From Pseudoalteromonas arabiensis (GTDB taxonomy: Bacteria > Pseudomonadota > Gammaproteobacteria > Enterobacterales > Alteromonadaceae), in contig NZ_LRUF01000024.1 in the NCBI RefSeq assembly GCF_001550155.1, positions 410,648 to 474,647 on the forward strand: 64,000 nt of DNA, read 5' to 3'. The notes below the pieces were generated by a model. The model did no database searches. It was not told the DNA's origin and worked only from the letters and a program-made list of their open reading frames with translations. This document shows positions 9,082 to 18,146 of the stretch, in pieces (positions within the stretch are counted from its first letter, which is position 1; each line of letters opens with the position of its first letter). The translations under genes and the position numbers were made by a program.

Positions 9082-9106
9082 CAAAAAAGCGGGCAAAGGC
9101 CCGCTT
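9082..9106 (-). terminator. Rho-independent terminator of ppiB, inside the lpxH leader
   Basis: On the minus strand the 8-bp stem AAGCGGGC/GCCCGCTT with a four-base loop is followed by a run of six T residues. It ends about ten bases before the lpxH start, so lpxH must be read by leakage through it or from a promoter within ppiB. Confidence 0.85.
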
Positions 9107-9125
9107 AAAAAACTTAACGGTTAAA

Positions 9126-9617
9126 TTAGCTAACCGTTACTTTTTCGATGATTACATCTTCAAGTGGTACGTCTTGGTGGAAACCAGCGCTGCCAGTTGC
9201 AACACCTTTGATTTTGTTTACCACGTCCATACCTTCAACAACTTCTGCAAACACGCAGTAGCCCCAGCCTTGTGATGTTTCACTGCTGAAGTTTAAGAAG
9301 TCATTGTCGTTAACGTTAATGAAGAACTGCGCAGTCGCTGAATGTGGATCCGGCGTACGTGCCATTGCCAATGTACCTACTTTATTCGCAAGGCCATTAT
9401 TAGCTTCGTTTTCGATAGGGTTGTTTACTTCTTTTTGAACCATACCTGGCTCAAAACCACCGCCTTGTACCATAAAACCATCAATTACACGGTGAAAAAT
9501 AGTACCGTTGTAAAAGCCAGAGTTTGCATACTCTAAAAAGTTTTTAACTGTGTTTGGTGCATCGCTTTCGTGCATCTTGATAGTGATGTCACCAAAGTTT
9601 GTGTGTAGTACAACCAT
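9126..9617 (-). CDS. ppiB: Peptidyl-prolyl cis-trans isomerase B (cytosolic cyclophilin)
   Basis: A 163-residue single-domain cyclophilin without a signal peptide, so cytosolic. Active-site blocks are present: [13 protein letters not shown] (about 41-53, with the catalytic Arg), [17 protein letters not shown] (about 87-103) and the C-terminal [11 protein letters not shown]. It catalyses proline isomerisation during folding. It is transcribed divergently from cysS, the same pairing seen in E. coli, and is followed by a terminator and lpxH. Confidence 0.95.
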   Translation of the reverse strand: MVVLHTNFGDITIKMHESDAPNTVKNFLEYANSGFYNGTIFHRVIDGFMVQGGGFEPGMVQKEVNNPIENEANNGLANKVGTLAMARTPDPHSATAQFFINVNDNDFLNFSSETSQGWGYCVFAEVVEGMDVVNKIKGVATGSAGFHQDVPLEDVIIEKVTVS

Positions 9618-9670
9618 GAGGTTTCCTATATCTGGTTTAATAATGGGGCTATTTTATAGTAGTTGCCTTG

Positions 9671-9714
9671 GATTAACAAAGTGCTTATTGAGACAGATTA
9701 ACAAAGTGCTTATT
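9671..9714 (+). repeat. Tandem 19-bp direct repeat in the ppiB-cysS intergenic region
   Basis: The 19-mer GATTAACAAAGTGCTTATT occurs at 9671-9689 and again at 9696-9714, a 25-base period, followed by a partial third match (GATAAAGCGC). It lies in the shared divergent promoter region, so it may be a regulatory site or simply a local duplication. Confidence 0.7.
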
Positions 9715-9794
9715 CGATTGATAAAGCGCTAGAGCGGCGGCTTTGCAAGTGTTACCATAAAGAATCTCAAAACACCGTTAAGGACATTTTATAA

Positions 9795-11174
9795 ATGGTA
9801 CAAATTTACAACACACTTACGCGACAAAAAGAGCAGTTTAAACCCCTTGTTGATGGCAAAATCGACATGTACGTGTGTGGTATCACCATTTATGATTACT
9901 GTCACATCGGTCATGCCCGTACATTCGTCGGTTTTGACGTCATTGTTCGTTACCTTCGCCACATTGGTTATGACTTAAAATATGTTCGTAACATTACTGA
10001 TGTTGACGATAAAATTATCAAGCGTGCTAATGAAAATGATGAGTCAATCAATGATTTAACCTTGCGTATGACCAAGGCGATGCATGAAGACTTTGATAGC
10101 TTAAATATGCTGCGTCCTGATGTTGAGCCTACAGTGACAAACCATATGGATGAAATCATCGCGATGGTTGAGCGTTTAATTACTAAAGGCCATGCGTATG
10201 TTGCAGCAGATGGCGACGTATTGTTTGATGTATCAACCTTTGAGCAATACGGCGCTTTATCGCAACAAGACCTAACCATGCTACAGGCTGGTTCTCGCGT
10301 TGAAGTTGCACAAGATAAGCAAGATCCACTTGATTTCGTACTTTGGAAAAAAGCCAAGCCTGGCGAGCCATCATGGTCATCACCATGGGGGGAAGGGCGT
10401 CCTGGTTGGCACATCGAATGTTCGGCAATGAGCTCTAAACACCTAGGTGAGCACTTTGATATTCACGGTGGTGGTTCAGATCTACAGTTCCCGCACCATG
10501 AAAACGAAATTGCTCAGTCATGCTGTGCAAATAACGGTAAATACGTGAATACGTGGATCCACACAGGTATGGTACAGGTTAATAAAGAGAAGATGTCTAA
10601 GTCATTAAACAACTTCTTTACCGTGCGTGATGTATTAAAAGAGTACGATGCTGAATCAGTTCGATACTTCTTAATTTCAGGTCATTACCGTAGCCAGCTT
10701 AACTATTCGCAAGAAAACCTTGAGCAAGCGCGCTCCTCTCTTGAGCGAATTTACACTGCACTGCGCGGCGTAACGCCAATTGAATGTGATTTAACAGGCA
10801 ATGACTATGTGGCTAAATTCAGAAAGGCGATGGATGATGACTTCAACACCCCAGAAGCGCTACCTGTGTTATTTGAGTTAGCAAAAGAGCTAAACCGTGT
10901 TAAAGACAGCGATGCAGAGCAAGCAGGTAAACTTGCTTATGTACTGCGCAGTGTTGCAGAGGTATTAGGTGTTGCACAGCAAGATCCAGAAGCTTTTTTA
11001 CAAGGTGGTCAAGCTGATGACGAAGTTGCACATATCGAAGGGTTAATCGCAAAACGTAATGAGGCCCGTGCTAGTAAAGATTGGGCGGCAGCTGATGAAG
11101 CCCGTGATGCATTGAATGCACTTGGTGTGGTACTGGAAGATTCTGCTGGCAAAACAACATGGCGTAAAGCATAA
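9795..11174 (+). CDS. cysS: Cysteinyl-tRNA synthetase
   Basis: Class I aminoacyl-tRNA synthetase charging tRNA-Cys. The 459-residue protein has the expected length. The zinc-ligand Cys28 lies in [19 protein letters not shown] with the HIGH motif at 37-40. [10 protein letters not shown] and [15 protein letters not shown] carry the other zinc ligands. KMSKS is at about 266-270. A DALR-type helical tRNA-binding domain follows to the C-terminus. It is transcribed alone and ends in a strong terminator. Confidence 0.97.
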   Translation: MVQIYNTLTRQKEQFKPLVDGKIDMYVCGITIYDYCHIGHARTFVGFDVIVRYLRHIGYDLKYVRNITDVDDKIIKRANENDESINDLTLRMTKAMHEDFDSLNMLRPDVEPTVTNHMDEIIAMVERLITKGHAYVAADGDVLFDVSTFEQYGALSQQDLTMLQAGSRVEVAQDKQDPLDFVLWKKAKPGEPSWSSPWGEGRPGWHIECSAMSSKHLGEHFDIHGGGSDLQFPHHENEIAQSCCANNGKYVNTWIHTGMVQVNKEKMSKSLNNFFTVRDVLKEYDAESVRYFLISGHYRSQLNYSQENLEQARSSLERIYTALRGVTPIECDLTGNDYVAKFRKAMDDDFNTPEALPVLFELAKELNRVKDSDAEQAGKLAYVLRSVAEVLGVAQQDPEAFLQGGQADDEVAHIEGLIAKRNEARASKDWAAADEARDALNALGVVLEDSAGKTTWRKA

Positions 11175-11197
11175 GTATCAATCTAAAATTACACATC

Positions 11198-11227
11198 AAA
11201 AGGTTGCCAATGTCGGCAACCTTTTTT
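11198..11227 (+). terminator. Rho-independent terminator after cysS
   Basis: AAAAGGTTGCC (11198-11208) pairs with GGCAACCTTTT (11215-11225) around six bases, continuing into a run of six T residues. Confidence 0.88.
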
Positions 11228-11250
11228 GTTTTAAAAATTTATTTTTAATA

Positions 11251-11281
11251 TTGACCTCAACTAAAGTTGAGGTTTTACCTT
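11251..11281 (+). promoter_or_regulatory. MerR/SoxR-type promoter with 19-bp spacer and palindromic operator
   Basis: A TTGACC -35 box (11251-11256) and a TACCTT -10-like box (11276-11281) are 19 bases apart, the over-long spacing typical of promoters activated by MerR-family regulators. The spacer holds a 20-bp palindrome at 11254-11273, ACCTCAACT-AA-AGTTGAGGT. This closely resembles SoxR boxes (CCTCAAG/CTTGAGG type). It lies about 31 bases before the TTG start of the exporter gene. No MerR-family gene is in the window, so the regulator is inferred. Confidence 0.7.
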
Positions 11282-11311
11282 GGCGTTACTTTGCTTTAAC
11301 AAGGACTGACT

Positions 11312-12196
11312 TTGAATATCTTACTTGCCATGATCCCTGCCTTTTTATGGGGTACCACTTACGCAGTAACTAAATATGCCACACCAGATTGGCCACCATT
11401 GTTATTAGGCGCAGTGCGTGCATTACCTGCAGGGTTATTACTTTTATTGCTTAAACCTAGTTTACCGACCCGCTCTCAGTGGCCAAGTTTATTGACCTTA
11501 GGCGCTGTGAATATTGCGCTGTTTTTTGCGTTTATTTTTATTATGGCAGTGAATCTTCCTGCTGCCATTGCTGGGGTAGGGATGGTGTCTGTGCCTGTTG
11601 TGGCTTTGTTATATGCTTGGCTTACGAAAGGGCAGCGCCCTGCAAAAATTCAAGCACTCTGCGCTATGACGCTGGTGGTATTGGCGTGGTTGTTGTTTGA
11701 CCCAGCACACGTAGCATTGAATGTATTGGGAGTGGCTGCTTTATTTGGGGCTTTACTTACTATTGTGATTGGTAGCACCTTAGTACAAAGTTTGTCGGTG
11801 CATATACATTGGTGGGTTGTACTTACCTGGCAGTTAATCATTGGCGGCACTATTTTATTATTGGCTGCGTTTATTGATGGCAGTTTACTTCACTCAGAGC
11901 AATACCAAGTGGTATTTGAGCCTATCTCAACGCTGCAATATTCTGCATTCTTTTGGTTAATCGTGCCCAATACCGCCATCGCCTATATACTGTATGTGTG
12001 GTTATTAGGGCGTATGACTGTTGCTGAGTTTTCATTCGGGACTATTGCAAACCCAATTGCGGGTATCGTATGTGCTGTTATTTTACTTAGCGAGCAATAC
12101 CAAGATTGGCAATACTTGATTATGGCCATGATGATCGTATTTTCAGTACTGCCACAGATGTTGAAGGTTATTCGTTCTAGTAGACAAAAAGCATAA
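11312..12196 (+). CDS. EamA/DMT family inner membrane exporter
   Basis: A 294-residue drug/metabolite transporter with two EamA repeats and about ten predicted membrane helices. The first repeat begins LLAMIPAFLWGTTYAVTKYA and the second starts near residue 145. Substrate is unknown; relatives export amino acids, metabolites or toxic compounds. The start is TTG, chosen because an AAGGA ribosome site lies seven bases upstream. The SoxR-like promoter directly before it suggests induction by redox-cycling compounds. It is monocistronic and convergent with folD. Confidence 0.85.
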   Translation: MNILLAMIPAFLWGTTYAVTKYATPDWPPLLLGAVRALPAGLLLLLLKPSLPTRSQWPSLLTLGAVNIALFFAFIFIMAVNLPAAIAGVGMVSVPVVALLYAWLTKGQRPAKIQALCAMTLVVLAWLLFDPAHVALNVLGVAALFGALLTIVIGSTLVQSLSVHIHWWVVLTWQLIIGGTILLLAAFIDGSLLHSEQYQVVFEPISTLQYSAFFWLIVPNTAIAYILYVWLLGRMTVAEFSFGTIANPIAGIVCAVILLSEQYQDWQYLIMAMMIVFSVLPQMLKVIRSSRQKA

Positions 12197-12199
12197 ACA

Positions 12200-12227
12200 A
12201 AAAGGGCTGCCAATTGGCAGCCCTTTT
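12200..12227. terminator. Bidirectional terminator between the EamA gene and folD
   Basis: A perfect 12-bp stem, AAAAGGGCTGCC (12200-12211) with GGCAGCCCTTTT (12216-12227), encloses an AATT loop. The A-run and T-run let it work on both strands for the two convergent genes. Confidence 0.88.
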
Positions 12228-12241
12228 ACAAAACTTAGCGT

Positions 12242-13096
12242 TTAGCTGTGATATTTTTCACAAGCTTCAAGCGTATTTTCGATTAAGCTTGCCACAGTCA
12301 TCGGGCCAACACCACCAGGTACAGGCGTGATAAAATGTGCTTTTTGTTCTGCTACATCGTATTCAACGTCACCAACAAGCTTACCCGAATCAAGACGATT
12401 AATGCCCACATCAATCACAATGGCACCCTCTTTAACCCAGTCACCCGGAATAAACTCAGGCTTTCCAACCGCAACAACTAATAAATCAGCGCGGCGAACA
12501 TGCGTTTCTAAATCTTGAGTAAACTTGTGACACACCGTTGTTGTACAGCCTGCAAGTAAAAGTTCAAGTGACATAGGGCGACCAACAATGTTTGATGCGC
12601 CAACAACCACAGCATGCATGCCTTTGTAACGAACACCTGTAGAGTCGAGTAGGGTGATGATCCCCTTTGGCGTACAAGGACGAAGTGCAGGCATACGCTG
12701 CGCTAAGCGACCAATATTATACGGGTGGAAACCATCAACGTCTTTGTGAGGAGTGATACGCTCAAGAATTTTTTCAGCATCAAGGCCTTGCGGTAAAGGT
12801 AATTGAACTAAAATACCGTCTACTTCTTTGTCTTCGTTTAGTTGATCTATTAATGCAAGTAAATCTTGTTCAGTGGTGTCGCCAGGTAAATCATAAGACT
12901 TAGATACAAAGCCGACTTCTTCACATGCTTTACGTTTAGAACCAACATACACTTGGCTTGCTGGATCTTGACCTACTAACACGACTGCGAGTCCTGGAGC
13001 ACGTAATCCGTTCGCTACACGCTCTGCAACGCGTTCTGCTACATTGCTGCGTACTTGTTTAGCTATTGCCTTACCATCGATGATGTTTGCCGTCAT
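12242..13096 (-). CDS. folD: Methylenetetrahydrofolate dehydrogenase / methenyltetrahydrofolate cyclohydrolase
   Basis: Interconverts 5,10-methylene-, 5,10-methenyl- and 10-formyl-tetrahydrofolate in the cytosol with NADP. I start at the ATG at 13096, which gives the family N-terminus [12 protein letters not shown] and a 284-residue protein, and which follows an AAAGGT ribosome site; the longer upstream reading has no family similarity. Motifs visible: [22 protein letters not shown] with the catalytic Lys (about 40-61), QLPLPQGL (about 100-107), [11 protein letters not shown] (about 165-175) and [11 protein letters not shown] near the end. Confidence 0.96.
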   Translation of the reverse strand: MTANIIDGKAIAKQVRSNVAERVAERVANGLRAPGLAVVLVGQDPASQVYVGSKRKACEEVGFVSKSYDLPGDTTEQDLLALIDQLNEDKEVDGILVQLPLPQGLDAEKILERITPHKDVDGFHPYNIGRLAQRMPALRPCTPKGIITLLDSTGVRYKGMHAVVVGASNIVGRPMSLELLLAGCTTTVCHKFTQDLETHVRRADLLVVAVGKPEFIPGDWVKEGAIVIDVGINRLDSGKLVGDVEYDVAEQKAHFITPVPGGVGPMTVASLIENTLEACEKYHS

Positions 13097-13350
13097 GGGT
13101 GACCTTTCATTGGGGTTAGTTAACTTGATACTGATACATTTAAATATGATTATCCGATAAAGGGGTGTGGATAAATAAATCATATTTATTTTATGTTGCG
13201 TATTTTCGCAGAAAAGCATCATAGCGCCAAGATGCAATCTTATATAAAGCGTCGATTTATAAAAAAGAGTCCAAATTTTAGCTTATATTTGCAATATTTA
13301 ACCATTATGAACTAAAAGTGACCGATTGAATTATTTTCTTAAAAAAATGT
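13097..13350. other. Intergenic region upstream of folD and the tRNA operon
   Basis: About 250 AT-rich bases between the divergent folD gene and the tRNA promoter. I see no open frame, repeat or strong hairpin here. The folD promoter must lie in it but I could not assign it. Confidence 0.5.
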
Positions 13351-13379
13351 TTGACCTAACCCAGCCAAATCACTATTAT
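13351..13379 (+). promoter_or_regulatory. Sigma70 promoter of the tRNA cluster
   Basis: TTGACC (13351-13356) is spaced 17 bases from TATTAT (13374-13379), followed by a GC-rich discriminator GCACCCCG. This arrangement is typical of stringently controlled stable-RNA promoters. The first tRNA begins 44 bases downstream. Confidence 0.8.
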
Positions 13380-13423
13380 GCACCCCGTTGTTAACGAGGT
13401 CACTCGCAAACAATAGTAAGCAT

Positions 13424-13500
13424 CGGCGATTAGCGCAGTTTGGTAGCGCACTTGGTTTGGGTCCAAGGGGTCGCAGGTTCAAATCCTGCATCGCCGACCA
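13424..13500 (+). tRNA. tRNA-Pro (anticodon TGG), copy 1
   Basis: A full 77-base cloverleaf with encoded CCA. The acceptor stem CGGCGAT pairs with ATCGCCG, the anticodon stem CTTGG/CCAAG holds loop TTTGGGT with anticodon TGG, and the T-arm is GCAGG-TTCAAAT-CCTGC. It is identical to two later copies in the same cluster. Confidence 0.97.
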
Positions 13501-13550
13501 CTTCTTCTTTAAGAAGCGGTGCTTACAGGCAAACTTTTGAAGTTTTCGAT

Positions 13551-13627
<77 letters not shown>

Positions 13628-13649
13628 TTTGAAAATATGTAAATGCCGT

Positions 13650-13726
13650 GGTGATTGTAGCTCAGTTGGTAGAGCCCCGGATTGTGATTCCGGTTGTCGT
13701 GGGTTCGAGCCCCATCAGTCACCCCA
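13650..13726 (+). tRNA. tRNA-His (anticodon GTG)
   Basis: The cloverleaf includes the extra 5' G at 13650 that pairs with C73 and is diagnostic for tRNA-His. The anticodon loop ATTGTGATT contains GTG. The 3' end is CACCCCA with encoded CCA. It lies 22 bases after tRNA-Arg and 16 before the next tRNA-Pro. No tRNA-Leu stands between His and Pro, unlike the E. coli argX-hisR-leuT-proM order. Confidence 0.96.
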
Positions 13727-13742
13727 ATTTACTCTAAGATAT

Positions 13743-13819
13743 CGGCGATTAGCGCAGTTTGGTAGCGCACTTGGTTTGGGTCCAAGGGGTCGCAGGTTCA
13801 AATCCTGCATCGCCGACCA
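13743..13819 (+). tRNA. tRNA-Pro (anticodon TGG), copy 2
   Basis: Sequence identical to copy 1 over all 77 bases. It is followed by CTTTTAGAAAGTT and a degenerate tRNA-Pro 3' half, the same arrangement as copy 3, which points to duplication of a tRNA-plus-remnant unit. Confidence 0.97.
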
Positions 13820-13845
13820 CTTTTAGAAAGTTAAAGGTCGAAGAG

Positions 13846-13902
13846 CGATTGGTTTGGGTATATCCAATTCAGTCGAAGGTACAAATCCTGCATCGCCGAC
13901 CA
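13846..13902 (+). pseudogene. Degenerate tRNA-Pro 3' half, remnant 1
   Basis: The last 31 bases match the 3' end of tRNA-Pro except for two changes, including T to A in the T-loop (GGTACAAAT). The anticodon arm is recognisable but carries an ATAT insertion (TTTGGGTATATCCAA). The 5' acceptor strand and D-arm are gone, so no cloverleaf forms. The CCA end is intact. Confidence 0.8.
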
Positions 13903-13943
13903 CTATAAATTGTGGTATTTATTTTCAAAACTTCTCTCAGTAT

Positions 13944-14020
13944 CGGCGATTAGCGCAGTTTGGTAGCGCACTTGGTTTGGGTCCAAGGGGTCGCAGGTTC
14001 AAATCCTGCATCGCCGACCA
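13944..14020 (+). tRNA. tRNA-Pro (anticodon TGG), copy 3
   Basis: Identical to copies 1 and 2 over 77 bases. It is the last intact tRNA of the cluster and is followed by a second degenerate 3' half in the same relative position as after copy 2. Confidence 0.97.
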
Positions 14021-14046
14021 CTTTTAGAAAGTTCAAGGTCAAAGAA

Positions 14047-14103
14047 CGATTGATTTGGGTATATCCAATTCAGTCGCAGGTGCAAATTTTGCATCGCCGA
14101 CCA
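14047..14103 (+). pseudogene. Degenerate tRNA-Pro 3' half, remnant 2
   Basis: A near copy of remnant 1, with the same ATAT insertion in the anticodon arm and the same CAATTCAGTCG join. The T-loop is changed to GGTGCAAAT and the T-stem is weakened (TTTTGC). The acceptor 3' strand and CCA are kept. It is not expected to be a functional tRNA. Confidence 0.8.
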
Positions 14104-14108
14104 CTTTT

Positions 14109-14134
14109 AAGCTTTAATTCCTCGCTAAAAGCTT
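14109..14134 (+). terminator. Weak stem-loop at the end of the tRNA cluster
   Basis: AAGCTTT (14109-14115) pairs with AAAGCTT (14128-14134) around twelve bases. No T-run follows, so it is only a candidate end for the tRNA transcript. Confidence 0.35.
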
Positions 14135-14460
14135 CTTAAATTCATATTTCATACCTTCAAACCAGCTTAATTCATCGTTGTTATTTTACTGCGTTCGTTT
14201 TTTACGCATTTGAACGCTGATTGCTGCTATATACGCCAAATAATTGCCCCCTAGACTCGACTATCATAAATATTAGGTTATAATGCCGCGTCTATTGTTT
14301 AACATAGTGCCCATAGAGGCAAAGCAGCAATGGTATCTCATGGTTACAATGCGCCGTTTTAAGTTGAAATTTTCAGCGTTAAAACTTGCTATCACTCATA
14401 GAGATCACCTTGTTTGTAAGGAAGGCGAACAGTCGCCAAAATTGAAGATTGAGGTAAATC
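14135..14460 (+). promoter_or_regulatory. tig upstream region with a TATAAT box
   Basis: About 325 bases without a supportable gene. A consensus TATAAT at 14279-14284 lies 176 bases before the tig start; its best -35 (TCGACT, 16 bases upstream) is weak. A short open frame from 14283 begins at this -10 box and runs into tig in another frame, so I do not call it. The long leader may carry regulation, but no defined structure was recognised. Confidence 0.4.
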
Positions 14461-15765
14461 ATGCAAGTTTCTGTTGAGACGACTCAAGGCCTTGAGCGCC
14501 GTCTGACCATCACCGTTCCTGCAGAGAACGTTGAGACTGAAGTAAAAAAACGCTTACAACAACTGTCTAAAACCCAGCGTATCGATGGTTTCCGTCCTGG
14601 TAAAGTACCAGCGTCTATCATCAACAAGCGTTACGGTGCAGCAGTACGTCAAGAAGTTGCTGGCGAATTAATGCAACGCAACTACATTGAAGCAATCGTT
14701 TCAGAGAAAATTAACCCAGCAGGTGCGCCTACTTTCGCGCCAAAAGCGTTAGAAGCTGGTAAAGATTTAGAATTCGATGCAACTTTCGAAGTTTACCCAG
14801 AAGTTGAAATCCAAGGTTTAGATAAAATCGCTGTTGAAAAACCAGCTGTTTCTGTCACTGATGAAGACTTAGCTAACATGCTAGAAACGTTACGTAAGCA
14901 ACATGCTTCGTGGACTGAAGTTGACGCAGCTGCAGGTGAAAATGACCGTGTAACTATCGATTTCGTTGGTTCTATCGACGGTGAAGAGTTTGAAGGTGGT
15001 AAAGCTGAAGACTTCCCTCTAGAACTTGGTCAAGGTCGTATGATCCCAGGTTTTGAAGACAACATCGTTGGCAAAAAAGCGGGCGAAGAAGTTGTTGCTG
15101 AAGTAACTTTCCCTGAAGAGTACCACGCTGAAAACTTGAAAGGTAAAGCGGCTTCTTTCACAATTACTGTGAAAAAAGTTGAAACTCAAGAGCTTCCTGA
15201 GCTTAATGATGAGTTCGCAACTAAATTCGGTGTAGCTGAAGGCGGTGTTGACGCTCTTAAAGAAGAAGTTAAAAAGAACATGACGCGTGAGCTTGACCAA
15301 GCGGTTAAAGCTAACGTTAAAGATCAAGCAATCAAAGGTCTTTTAGAAAATAACGAAATCGAAGTGCCAAAAGCGCTAGTAGATCAAGAAATTGATGCTC
15401 TACGTCAGCAAGCTGCACAACGTTTCGGTGGCGACGCTAAAAACATGCCTGAGCTTCCAGCTGAGCTTTTCCACGAGCAAGCTATTACTCGCGTTAAAAC
15501 TGGCCTATTATTAGGTGAAGTTATCAAGGCGAACGAGCTTAAAGTTGATGATGCTAAAGTTGAAGAGCTAATTGCAACGGTTGCATCTGCATATGAAGAT
15601 CCAACTGAAGTTGTAGAATACTACAAAGCAAACGATCAGCTTATGCAACAAATGCGCAACGTTGCTATGGAAGAGCAAGCAGTTGAAGCAATTCTAGCTA
15701 AAGCAAACGTGACTGACGTTGAAAAAGCATTCGACGACATCATGAATCCACAGCAAGGTGCTTAA
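14461..15765 (+). CDS. tig: Trigger factor
   Basis: Ribosome-associated chaperone with prolyl isomerase activity that meets nascent chains at the exit tunnel. The 434-residue protein shows the ribosome-binding N-domain with the GFRPGKVP signature (about 44-51), the FKBP-type isomerase domain (about 150-240, starting near [19 protein letters not shown]), and the helical C-terminal cradle. A GAGG ribosome site lies before the ATG. It heads the tig-clpP-clpX-lon-hupB-ppiD block, the E. coli order. Confidence 0.97.
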   Translation: MQVSVETTQGLERRLTITVPAENVETEVKKRLQQLSKTQRIDGFRPGKVPASIINKRYGAAVRQEVAGELMQRNYIEAIVSEKINPAGAPTFAPKALEAGKDLEFDATFEVYPEVEIQGLDKIAVEKPAVSVTDEDLANMLETLRKQHASWTEVDAAAGENDRVTIDFVGSIDGEEFEGGKAEDFPLELGQGRMIPGFEDNIVGKKAGEEVVAEVTFPEEYHAENLKGKAASFTITVKKVETQELPELNDEFATKFGVAEGGVDALKEEVKKNMTRELDQAVKANVKDQAIKGLLENNEIEVPKALVDQEIDALRQQAAQRFGGDAKNMPELPAELFHEQAITRVKTGLLLGEVIKANELKVDDAKVEELIATVASAYEDPTEVVEYYKANDQLMQQMRNVAMEEQAVEAILAKANVTDVEKAFDDIMNPQQGA

Positions 15766-15797
15766 TAAGTCATTGACTTAAGCTCTCGCTAGCGATT

Positions 15798-15848
15798 AAA
15801 TGGCTCGTGTTACTCTGTATTTATACAGCGTACCCGGGCCATTTTAGT
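15798..15848 (+). terminator. Terminator after tig
   Basis: A long imperfect hairpin: AAATGGC at 15798-15804 pairs with GCCATTT at 15838-15844, with an inner CTGTAT/ATACAG stem at the tip. A short T-rich tail follows. Partial read-through into clpP is plausible. Confidence 0.6.
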
Positions 15849-15913
15849 TTGTGGATATTAGTTTCACAAAAACCAACAATGCTGATGTTATTGCAGAACT
15901 TTGTTCGACGAGG

Positions 15914-15942
15914 ATTGAATTTGTTCTGATAAGTTCCTATAT
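15914..15942 (+). promoter_or_regulatory. Possible heat-shock-like promoter of clpP
   Basis: ATTGAAT (15914-15920) followed after 15 bases by CCTATAT (15936-15942) weakly resembles sigma32 elements. clpP is a heat-shock gene in relatives, which is the main reason to note it. The -10 match is incomplete. Confidence 0.3.
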
Positions 15943-16039
15943 AGTTTAAAAGATTAAATAGATAGCTTTATTAATATTAGTATAAATGTGCTTTCCTTAT
16001 TGTAAGGATGAGTCGCAGCGGATAAGGAATTAAACAAGA

Positions 16040-16657
16040 ATGAACAGCGGTATGATAGACCCTCTAAACGCATTAGTCCCTATGGTTGTTGAGCAAACAG
16101 CGAAAGGTGAGCGCTCATATGATATATACTCTCGTCTTTTAAAAGAGCGCATTATTTTCTTAACTGGCCAAGTTGAAGATAACATGGCAAACCTGATTCT
16201 TGCGCAAATGCTATTTTTAGAATCAGAAAACCCAGAAAAAGATATTTATCTTTACATTAATTCGCCTGGTGGTTCAGTGACTGCTGGTATGGCAATTTAC
16301 GATACAATGAATTTTATCAAACCGGATGTAAGCACAATTTGTGTCGGTCAAGCGGCAAGCATGGGTGCATTTTTGCTTTCAGGTGGTGCTAAAGGTAAGC
16401 GTTTCTGTTTACCAAATTCACGTGTCATGATCCACCAACCATTAGGTGGTTTCCAAGGTCAGGCATCTGATTTTGAAATCCATGCGCGTGAAATTCTGTC
16501 AATTAAAGATAAGCTAAACCGTTTAATGGCTGAGCATACGGGGCAACCGTTAGATGTTGTATCGCGCGATACTGACCGCGATAACTTCATGACTGCTAGT
16601 GAAGCAGTTGAATATGGCTTAGTCGACTCGGTATTCACGAATCGTGAAACTAAGTAA
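16040..16657 (+). CDS. clpP: ATP-dependent Clp protease proteolytic subunit
   Basis: Serine peptidase that forms the double-heptamer chamber fed by ClpX or ClpA. The 205-residue protein keeps the catalytic triad: Ser107 in GQAASMGA, His132 in MIHQPLGG and Asp181 in RDTDRDN. These are offset by four from the E. coli numbering because the N-terminal propeptide is shorter. A second in-frame ATG at codon 5 could also serve as start. clpX follows 134 bases later. Confidence 0.97.
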   Translation: MNSGMIDPLNALVPMVVEQTAKGERSYDIYSRLLKERIIFLTGQVEDNMANLILAQMLFLESENPEKDIYLYINSPGGSVTAGMAIYDTMNFIKPDVSTICVGQAASMGAFLLSGGAKGKRFCLPNSRVMIHQPLGGFQGQASDFEIHAREILSIKDKLNRLMAEHTGQPLDVVSRDTDRDNFMTASEAVEYGLVDSVFTNRETK

Positions 16658-16791
16658 CCTGAATAGCTAGTAATTACGTATTATTAGCTATCACCTTTAC
16701 TATGCGAAAACTAAAAATCTTTGATATAGTTACACATAGTGAATTAGCAGCAGATAGATGCTGCTACCAACGTAATAAAAGAGGTAGCTGA

Positions 16792-18075
16792 ATGTCTGAC
16801 ACTCCTACAGACGGCGACAAAAGTAATAAATTGTTATACTGCTCTTTTTGTGGCAAAAGCCAGCATGAAGTACGTAAGTTAATTGCCGGTCCTTCAGTAT
16901 ACATTTGTGATGAATGTGTTGAGCTGTGTAACGATATTATCAGGGAAGAAATCAAAGACATTGCGCCTAAGCACAACGCGTCTGATAAACTGCCTGTACC
17001 AAAAGAGATTCGTAATCACTTAGATGACTATGTAATTGGCCAAGATCACGCGAAGAAAGTGTTATCTGTTGCAGTTTACAATCATTACAAGCGTCTACGT
17101 AATCAAACTATCAACCCAGATATCGAATTGGGTAAAAGTAATATCTTGCTAATTGGTCCTACGGGCAGTGGTAAAACACTTCTAGCTGAGACAATGGCAC
17201 GTTTACTTGATGTACCATTTACTATGGCTGATGCGACTACGCTAACTGAAGCCGGTTATGTAGGTGAAGACGTTGAAAATATCATTCAAAAGCTACTGCA
17301 AAAGTGTGATTACGACGTAGAAAAAGCACAACGTGGTATCGTTTATATTGATGAAATTGATAAAATTTCACGTAAATCAGATAACCCGTCAATCACCCGC
17401 GATGTGTCTGGTGAAGGTGTTCAACAAGCTTTACTTAAATTAATCGAAGGTACGGTTGCATCAGTACCACCACAAGGTGGTCGTAAGCATCCGCAGCAAG
17501 AGTTTTTACAAGTTGACACATCTAAGATCTTATTTATCTGTGGCGGTGCATTTGCAGGCTTAGATAAAGTGATTGAACAGCGTAGTCATAAGAACACAGG
17601 TATTGGTTTTGGTGCTGAGGTTAAAAACTCATCAGGAAGCCGCAGCTTAAGTGAGACATTTAAAGATGTTGAGCCAGAAGATCTTGTAAAATATGGTTTA
17701 ATCCCAGAGTTTATTGGTCGTCTACCTGTTGTTGCAACATTGACTGAACTTGATGAAGCCGCGCTTATTCAAATCCTTAGCGAGCCTAAAAATGCGTTAA
17801 CAAAACAGTTTTCAGCACTTTTCGCGATGGAAGATGTTGAGCTTGAGTTCCGCGAAGATGCTTTATCAGCGATTGCACATAAAGCAATGGAGCGTAAAAC
17901 AGGTGCACGTGGCTTACGCTCGATTGTTGAAGGTGTGTTACTCGATACTATGTATGAGCTGCCATCAATGGATGAAGTAAGCAAAGTTGTTATCGATGAA
18001 ACAGTGATAAAAGGTGAGTCTGATCCAATTTTGATTTACCAAAGTGGTAATCAAGATAAAGCAGCATCAGAGTAA
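16792..18075 (+). CDS. clpX: ATP-dependent Clp protease ATP-binding subunit ClpX
   Basis: AAA+ unfoldase that recognises tagged substrates, such as ssrA-tagged chains, and threads them into ClpP. The 427-residue protein has the N-terminal C4 zinc-binding domain (Cys17, 20, 39, 42), Walker A GPTGSGKT at 122-129, Walker B with IDEIDKI (about 183-189), and the IGF loop (HKNTGIGFG, about 263-271) that docks ClpP. A GAGGTAG ribosome site precedes the ATG. It ends in a strong terminator. Confidence 0.97.
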   Translation: MSDTPTDGDKSNKLLYCSFCGKSQHEVRKLIAGPSVYICDECVELCNDIIREEIKDIAPKHNASDKLPVPKEIRNHLDDYVIGQDHAKKVLSVAVYNHYKRLRNQTINPDIELGKSNILLIGPTGSGKTLLAETMARLLDVPFTMADATTLTEAGYVGEDVENIIQKLLQKCDYDVEKAQRGIVYIDEIDKISRKSDNPSITRDVSGEGVQQALLKLIEGTVASVPPQGGRKHPQQEFLQVDTSKILFICGGAFAGLDKVIEQRSHKNTGIGFGAEVKNSSGSRSLSETFKDVEPEDLVKYGLIPEFIGRLPVVATLTELDEAALIQILSEPKNALTKQFSALFAMEDVELEFREDALSAIAHKAMERKTGARGLRSIVEGVLLDTMYELPSMDEVSKVVIDETVIKGESDPILIYQSGNQDKAASE

Positions 18076-18111
18076 TCTCCTGATAGTTCAAATATTAAGC
18101 AGTTAAGCATT

Positions 18112-18138
18112 AAAAAGGAGCCAAAGGCTCCTTTTTTT
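18112..18138 (+). terminator. Rho-independent terminator after clpX
   Basis: AAAAAGGAGCC pairs with GGCTCCTTTTT around an AAA loop and runs into seven T residues. It separates clpX from the lon promoter. Confidence 0.9.
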
Positions 18139-18146
18139 ATAAATTT

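Noticed and set aside
12327..12518. Plus-strand frame opposite folD, and other antisense frames over conserved genes
   Set aside because: These frames mirror strong coding genes on the opposite strand and have no family, ribosome site or independent support.
13097..13237. N-terminal extension of FolD
   Set aside because: The extra 47 codons resemble no FolD, and a good ribosome site precedes the internal ATG at 13096.
14283..14477. 64-codon frame upstream of tig
   Set aside because: It starts within the TATAAT box, lacks a ribosome site and ends inside tig in another frame.
15812..15829. LexA-like CTGT...ACAG palindrome after tig
   Set aside because: The spacing between CTGT and ACAG is six bases rather than eight, and the sequence is the tip of the tig terminator hairpin.
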